Below are positions 31,669-37,395 of a stretch of DNA of 37,395 nucleotides, piece by piece; position 1 is the first letter of the stretch; each line of letters opens with the position of its first letter. The position numbers were made by a program, and so were the translations under genes. The notes beneath the pieces are model-generated. The model saw only the letters and a list, made by a program, of their open reading frames with translations. It was not told where the DNA came from and did not search any database. This stretch comes from Pseudomonas fluorescens (GTDB lineage Bacteria; Pseudomonadota; Gammaproteobacteria; Pseudomonadales; Pseudomonadaceae): contig NZ_CABVHQ010000058.1 in the NCBI RefSeq assembly GCF_902497895.1, positions 1 to 37,395 on the forward strand. The letters are read 5' to 3'.

Positions 31669-33096
31669 TCAGGGCAGTGGTTGGAGGCTGGATTGGATGG
31701 CAGTGACCACACGGTTACGGCCTTGGTGTTTAGCGTGATACAGGCGTTGATCGGCTACGCGCAGAATGGCCTCGATGGTGTCGCCGTCGCGGCCGGATTG
31801 CGATATGCCAATGCTCACGGTGACCACGGTTAACCGCTGCAGGCCATGAAAGGAAGTATTGGCAACGGTGCTTCGCAGACGCTCAGCGATGACGCGCGCG
31901 CCTTCGAGTGAAGTCTGAGGCAGCAGTATCATGAATTCTTCCCCGCCCACTCGGGCTACGCCGTCATACGGCCGGATCGAATCGAGGCATTTCTCCACGA
32001 AGCTCTTGAGAATGTCATCGCCCACCTGATGCCCGAAGCGATCGTTGATGGCCTTGAAATTATCCAGATCGAGTGCCAACACCGAGAACGGCGTACCGCC
32101 GCGCCGGGTCCGGCCAATTTCGGCTTCGACCCGCTCCATGAACCGACGCCGATTATCGGCGCCGGTCAGTGGATCGGTCGCCGCCAGGTGCCCGAGTTCT
32201 TGATTGGCGCGCTGGAGTTCCTTCAGGGCGCTCTCGGTGTACGCCATCGATTCGGCAAGACGGACCATAAGCTCCTCCTGGCTGTAAATCTTCGAGAACG
32301 ACCGCGTGGTGAGGAACGCTTGCACTACCCCATAGCTCAACAGGAAGAATCCGGCGGCGAAGATCCCATGAGCGAGCCACCACAGGTGGTTCCACGGACG
32401 TGCAAGGATGAAGGCCAGAGATGACAACGAAAACGCGGTGACCGAGATGACAAAAATCAGCATCAGCGGCGAACGGATACGGCGCAGCAGGAGCATGACC
32501 ACGGTCACTGTGGAAAGAACCAGGGCACCCCCTTCCATCGAGAGGCGCACCGCGAGATGGCCGGCGATCGGCGAATGGGCGACGTACGCCACTGCCACGT
32601 CAACCAGCAGGAACAGTCCTATCCAGGTCAACCACGGGCCGGCCTTCTTGCGTTGGTCCGGGGCATCAGGTGGGCGGTGATACGACAGCATGCCGACCAA
32701 CAGCAGACTCGCCATGACCAGTCGAGAGGCCGGTCCATAAAGCAGGAAGAGCCAGATATTGTGGTGTGCGAGCCCGGTGAACGCACCATGCAACGCGTAG
32801 ATCAGCACAAACCCGAGAAAGCCCAGCGTCATCCAGCGCAGCAGCGGGTCCCCCGATGACTGATAACAGCCCCACGTTACGTAAGTCACAAACAAGCCTG
32901 CCAAGGTGGCTGCCGTGATCGCAAAGATATGGAACAGGTGGTGCTCGAATAAAAGCGTGGGGGCCTGAAAGAAGTATAAGTAGCCAATCATATAGGCCGG
33001 AACAAGCGCAAACCCTGCGAGCAGCAAGCCGGCATAAACCTTGATCACGAGACGGACGGCTTCAGGTGGCTCGCCGGTGGCGATGATATTGGTCAT
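31669..33096 (-). CDS. membrane-anchored diguanylate cyclase (GGDEF)
   Basis: A 475-residue protein with about seven to eight N-terminal membrane helices (residues 20-290), a short coiled-coil-like linker (SQEELMVRLAESMAYTESAL) and a C-terminal GGDEF domain. The active site is GGEEF near residue 383, so cyclic-di-GMP synthesis is expected. An intact inhibitory I-site, RPYD, lies exactly five residues before GGEEF, so product feedback is likely. Other GGDEF hallmarks are DPLTGADNRRRF and DLDNFKAINDRFGHQVGD. The membrane part resembles MASE-type sensors but is not assigned. The ATG at 33096 has a strong GGAGG 5 nt upstream; the longer frame to 33216 is rejected. Confidence 0.93.
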   Translation of the reverse strand: MTNIIATGEPPEAVRLVIKVYAGLLLAGFALVPAYMIGYLYFFQAPTLLFEHHLFHIFAITAATLAGLFVTYVTWGCYQSSGDPLLRWMTLGFLGFVLIYALHGAFTGLAHHNIWLFLLYGPASRLVMASLLLVGMLSYHRPPDAPDQRKKAGPWLTWIGLFLLVDVAVAYVAHSPIAGHLAVRLSMEGGALVLSTVTVVMLLLRRIRSPLMLIFVISVTAFSLSSLAFILARPWNHLWWLAHGIFAAGFFLLSYGVVQAFLTTRSFSKIYSQEELMVRLAESMAYTESALKELQRANQELGHLAATDPLTGADNRRRFMERVEAEIGRTRRGGTPFSVLALDLDNFKAINDRFGHQVGDDILKSFVEKCLDSIRPYDGVARVGGEEFMILLPQTSLEGARVIAERLRSTVANTSFHGLQRLTVVTVSIGISQSGRDGDTIEAILRVADQRLYHAKHQGRNRVVTAIQSSLQPLP

Positions 33097-33263
33097 GGAT
33101 CCCTCCAGTTTTGAATCTGTTTTGCCAACACCGATCCGGTGTTGGCTCCAAGCCGCAATCATGCCAACGGTCCTTCCCACCCTCAGGCAAATAGGCGATG
33201 AACCGACATATGGCATTCCAATCTTAGTCGCCTTCCCGATTTCTGCTGCACAAGCCGGTAAAA

Positions 33264-33512
33264 ATGTTCACGCGAGCACAATTGACTGATAACGAATGTC
33301 AGCTGGATGACTTCAGAAACGCGGATGCCTTTATCGCTTTTTTGGGAATGGATTTGCGAGTATCGAAATCAGGACAAAAGGATAGTCGCCGGAGCCTGAG
33401 TAAACGCGGTGATCCGCAAGCTCGCCGGCTTTTGCACAACGCAGCCATGTCGGCCAGTCGTACGCCCGCCTGGAAAGGCTTTTACGAAGCACAACGAGCT
33501 CGGGGCTTCACG
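33264..33512 (+). pseudogene. IS110-family transposase fragment
   Basis: The translation contains FRNADAFIAFLGMDLRVSKS and SLSKRGDPQARRLLHNAAMS followed by SRTPAWKGFYEAQRARGFT, which is the C-terminal Transposase_20 region of IS110/IS1111 elements. The N-terminal RuvC-like DEDD domain is missing, and homology stops at RGFT, after which the frame stays open to 33668 without transposase pattern. It is therefore a dead fragment. No terminal repeats of the element were recognised. The rest of the 33097-33721 gap (625 bp) shows no supported gene. Confidence 0.75.
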
Positions 33513-33721
33513 GTCCAGGTGCGCAGGCCGTCAGCCACGTTCAGCCCGGCCCGCCTCGCGACCAAGACATTTCAGGCGGCGACGCTACCGGCTGGCTGCG
33601 CACGGTTGCGGGTGGCGCAATCCCGGCCTATGTTCCAAGCGATGCTTTGTCTGCAACTGGCGCGCTGACTGGCCGCAGGTTGCTGTCCATCCAGTGTGGA
33701 TTCCCGTAGCGAGGTGACAAC

Positions 33722-35094
33722 ATGCCGAATGACTCCCGCCCCGCCGTCCTCGAACTGATTGGCAATACGCCGCTGGTGCGCGTCAGCCGCTTCGATACCG
33801 GCCAGTGCACGCTGTTCCTCAAGCTCGAATCGCAGAACCCCGGCGGTTCGATCAAGGATCGCATCGGCCTGGCGATGATCGACGCCGCCGAGCGCGATGG
33901 CCGCCTGCGACCCGGCGGCACCATAGTCGAGGCTACTGCCGGCAACACCGGCCTCGGCCTGGCCCTGGTCGGCCGTGCCAAGGGTTACCGGGTGGTGCTG
34001 GTGGTGCCGGACAAGATGTCCACCGAGAAGGTCCTGCACCTCAAGGCGATGGGCGCCGAGGTGCACATCACCCGCTCCGATGTCGGCAAGGGCCATCCCG
34101 ATTACTACCAGGATGTGGCGGCGCGGCTGGCGGAGGAAATTCCCGAGGCCTTCTTCGCCGATCAATTCAACAACCCGGCCAACCCGCTGGCCCACGAATG
34201 CAGCACCGCTCCGGAGATCTGGGCACAGACTCAGCATGATGTGGATGCGATCGTCGTCGGCGTCGGTTCGGCCGGTACGCTGACCGGGCTGACCCGTTTC
34301 TTTAGCCGGGTGCAGCCGAACCTGGTGATGGTGCTGGCGGACCCGGTCGGTTCGGTGGTCGCCGAATACAGCCGCAGCGGCACCCTCGGAACGCCCGGCT
34401 CCTGGGCGGTGGAAGGTATCGGCGAGGACTTCATTCCGTCGATTGCCGACCTGTCCAGCGTGGGCCAGGCCTATTCGATCAGCGACGAGGAAAGCTTCGA
34501 TCATGCCCGTCAACTGCTGCGCGCCGAAGGCATACTCGGCGGCTCTTCGACCGGCACCTTGCTGGCGGCCGCCCTGCGTTACTGCCGCGAGCAAACCGAA
34601 CCGAAGCGAGTGGTCAGCTTCGTCTGCGACACCGGCACCCGCTATCTGTCGAAGGTCTACAACGACCAGTGGATGAACGATCAGGGCCTGCTGCAATACA
34701 AGCACTACGGCGATCTGCGCGACCTGATCGCGCGGCGCTTCGAGGATGGCCGAGTGATCAGCGTGGGCCCGGACGACACGCTGCTCACCGCCTTCCAGCG
34801 CATGCGCCTGGCCGATGTGTCGCAACTGCCGGTGCTGGTGGACGGACAACGGCTGGTCGGGGTGATCGACGAGTCCGATATTCTGTTTGGCGTGCACGAA
34901 GACGCTTCGCACTTCCGTATGACCGTGGCCAGCGCGATGACCGACAAGCTGGAAACCCTGCCTCCCGGCGCCAGTCTGGCGGAACTGGAGGCGGAGCTCG
35001 ACCGCGGGCTGGTGGCGATCATCGCCGACGCCTCGGGTTTCCATGGCCTGATTACCCGCGTCGATATGCTCAATCACTTACGGAGATCCCTTGC

Positions 35095-35098
<4 letters not shown>
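33722..35098 (+). CDS. cystathionine beta-synthase
   Basis: PLP enzyme that condenses homocysteine with serine (or serves related H2S-forming reactions) in reverse transsulfuration. It has 458 residues. The catalytic domain carries the PLP lysine Lys45 (SQNPGGSIKDR), the substrate loop TAGNTG (residues 72-77) and the phosphate-binding GSAGTLTG loop. The C-terminal 130 residues hold a pair of CBS domains (SVGPDDTLLTAFQRMRLADV; MTDKLETLPPGASLAEL). The N-terminal heme domain of the animal enzyme is absent, as usual in bacteria. GAGGTG at 33711-33716 is the SD. The stop overlaps the start of the next gene (ATGA), matching the PA0399-PA0400 type pair of P. aeruginosa. Confidence 0.93.
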
Positions 35099-36273
<1,175 letters not shown>

Positions 36274-36277
36274 ATCA

Positions 36278-36687
36278 GTATCTACACATCTTTTTTGGAC
36301 TGGCTCCCGTAGCAGCTGCCGAGCCTGCGAGGCTGCGTTCGACCGCGAAGCGGTCGTGAAATCAGGCAACGGGTTCTTCCAGGCAAACCGCGGGCGCAGG
36401 TTTTGCGAGGACTTCGTCCTCGGACGCAGCCTCGCGGGCTCGGCAGCTGCTACGCCGTATTTCAATGTTGTGTAGATACGCCTATTCCCATGGAGTATAG
36501 GTATCTACACATCTTTTTTGGTCTGGCTCCCGTAGCAGCTGCCGAGCCTGCGAGGCTGCGTTCGACCGCGAAGCGGTCGTGACAGTCGTTAAGTCAGGCA
36601 ACGGGGTCTTTCAGGCAAACCGCGGACACAGGTTTTGCGAGGACTTCGTCCTCGGACGCAGCCTCGCGGGGCTCGGCAGCTGCTACG
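36278..36687. repeat. tandemly duplicated REPIN unit with GTATCTACAC flanks
   Basis: Two family II REPINs (36308-36454 and 36531-36687) lie in direct tandem, 223 bp apart. Each is preceded by the same 21-bp-class flank GTATCTACACATCTTTTTTG (from 36278 and from 36501). The first copy ends with GTGTAGATAC (36470-36479), the exact reverse complement of the flank start, so unit 1 (36278-36479, 202 bp) has 10-bp terminal inverted repeats. Unit 2 lacks the right-hand copy. In both REPINs the left inner palindrome is ACCGCGAAGCGGT and the right one GAGGACTTCGTCCTC. Confidence 0.85.
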
Positions 36688-36697
36688 GCCCAGGTCG

Positions 36698-37395
36698 CTA
36701 ATCGGAGCGTTGGGCCCGCTCCGCTTCATCCAGGTGCTCCAGCAGCACCGCTATCGTTGCATCCCGCAGCTTGATTGCCTCTATCCAGCCCGGCCCTTCT
36801 GCTAACAGCCGGGGGCCGACGTTGACATGGATTGCGCCGTGGCGCGGGAACCACTGACCGTCGCGCAGCACCCTGCGCGTGCCGCGGATGGCGACCGGCA
36901 GCAGCGGCACGCCGACACGCGCGGCGAGCACGAATGCGCCCATGTGGAAGGTGCGCAAGCCTGGCTCGCGGGTAAAGGTCCCCTCGGGGAAGAACACCAG
37001 GGACTGGCCAGCCTCTAGCGCCTCGGCCAGGGGCTCGGTGTCGGCGGCGCTGCGCTGCAGGTCGAAGCGTTCGACGAAGCGCGCTCCGAGCTTGCGCAGG
37101 AACAGGCCGGCGATCCACTGCTCAGCCAGTTCGCGCTTGGCAACGAAGCTGAACCGCGGCGGCAGGGCCGCGCAGAGAATGACCCCGTCGAGGTAGCTGG
37201 CATGGTTGGCGGCCAGCACGCTGACCCCGGACTCAGGCAGACGTGCCAGACCCGTGACACTGAACGGCACCCCCGCCAGGCGCAGGAACAGCCGTGCGGC
37301 CGCGCGGGTAAAGCCGCGGCACCAATGCTGGCGCGGCAGGAGCGCGACGCCCAGCCAGGTCAGCGGCGTGAGCAGCCAGAACAGCAGCCAGATGT
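36698..37395 (-). CDS. 1-acyl-sn-glycerol-3-phosphate acyltransferase-like protein (partial, 5' end outside the window)
   Basis: A PlsC-domain acyltransferase that would acylate lysophospholipid at the inner membrane. The acyltransferase motifs are visible: NHASYLD (the HX4D catalytic pair), FVERFD, and FPEGTFTRE (the EGT substrate motif), followed by LPVAIRGTRRVL. The frame stays open from the GTG at 37270 to the window edge and encodes a hydrophobic helix (IWLLFWLLTPLTWLGVALLP) followed by a basic stretch. The true start is therefore beyond 37395, and larger fusions (for example with an acyl-CoA synthetase domain) cannot be excluded. The stop lies 10 bp from the REPIN. Confidence 0.85.
   Translation of the reverse strand, partial: IWLLFWLLTPLTWLGVALLPRQHWCRGFTRAAARLFLRLAGVPFSVTGLARLPESGVSVLAANHASYLDGVILCAALPPRFSFVAKRELAEQWIAGLFLRKLGARFVERFDLQRSAADTEPLAEALEAGQSLVFFPEGTFTREPGLRTFHMGAFVLAARVGVPLLPVAIRGTRRVLRDGQWFPRHGAIHVNVGPRLLAEGPGWIEAIKLRDATIAVLLEHLDEAERAQRSD

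Overview
The window looks like chromosomal DNA of a fluorescent-group Pseudomonas. The evidence is the high GC, the Pseudomonas-type phenylacetate gene order, and at least eleven Pseudomonas-style REP/REPIN palindromes (cores such as TGTAGGAGCTGCCG, GTAGCAGCTGCCGAG and TGTGGGAGCGAGCTTGCTCGCG). Species cannot be fixed from the sequence alone.

Region 1 (1-9625): a phenylacetate catabolic block on the + strand: paaA, paaB, paaC, paaD, paaE (ring 1,2-epoxidase), a DUF485 protein, the permease paaL, an OprD-type porin and paaZ. A near-consensus sigma70 promoter lies upstream of paaA inside a perfect 9-bp inverted repeat that looks like a repressor operator. The block carries uptake (porin, permease), epoxidation, and ring cleavage with aldehyde oxidation. 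The ligase and beta-oxidation genes are not in the window.

Region 2 (9626-14460): a REPIN whose loop has expanded into a 16-unit AAGATC microsatellite, then a single-chain fusion of a GT4 glycosyltransferase with an amylo-alpha-1,6-glucosidase-type debranching protein, then four small ORFs (winged-helix-like, zinc ribbon and two unknowns).

Region 3 (14460-17100): a low-density, repeat-rich stretch. It holds the C-terminal remnant of a TonB-dependent receptor, a 57-aa membrane peptide, several REPINs, and a YitT-family membrane protein bracketed by two diverged 120-bp direct repeats.

Region 4 (16472-24244): a metal or metallophore uptake neighbourhood. Three DUF2946 proteins each sit next to uptake or reduction machinery: DUF2946-A with TonB receptor 1, DUF2946-B with TonB receptor 2, and on the opposite strand DUF2946-C, a coupled micro-ORF and a PepSY-TM protein.

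Region 5 (24413-29452, - strand): a large toxin- or effector-like system. A small leader ORF is ATGA-coupled to a 1411-aa protein. This is followed in an overlapping frame by a 225-aa ORF made of three about 61-residue repeats. The overlap holds a short GC-dinucleotide tract, and adding one GC unit would fuse the two reading frames. I consider this the most interesting system in the window.

Region 6 (29805-37395): an orphan acetolactate-synthase-like ThDP enzyme, a membrane GGDEF diguanylate cyclase, an IS110-type transposase fragment, a translationally coupled cystathionine beta-synthase/gamma-lyase pair (reverse transsulfuration), a tandemly duplicated REPIN unit, and a PlsC-type acyltransferase that runs off the right edge.
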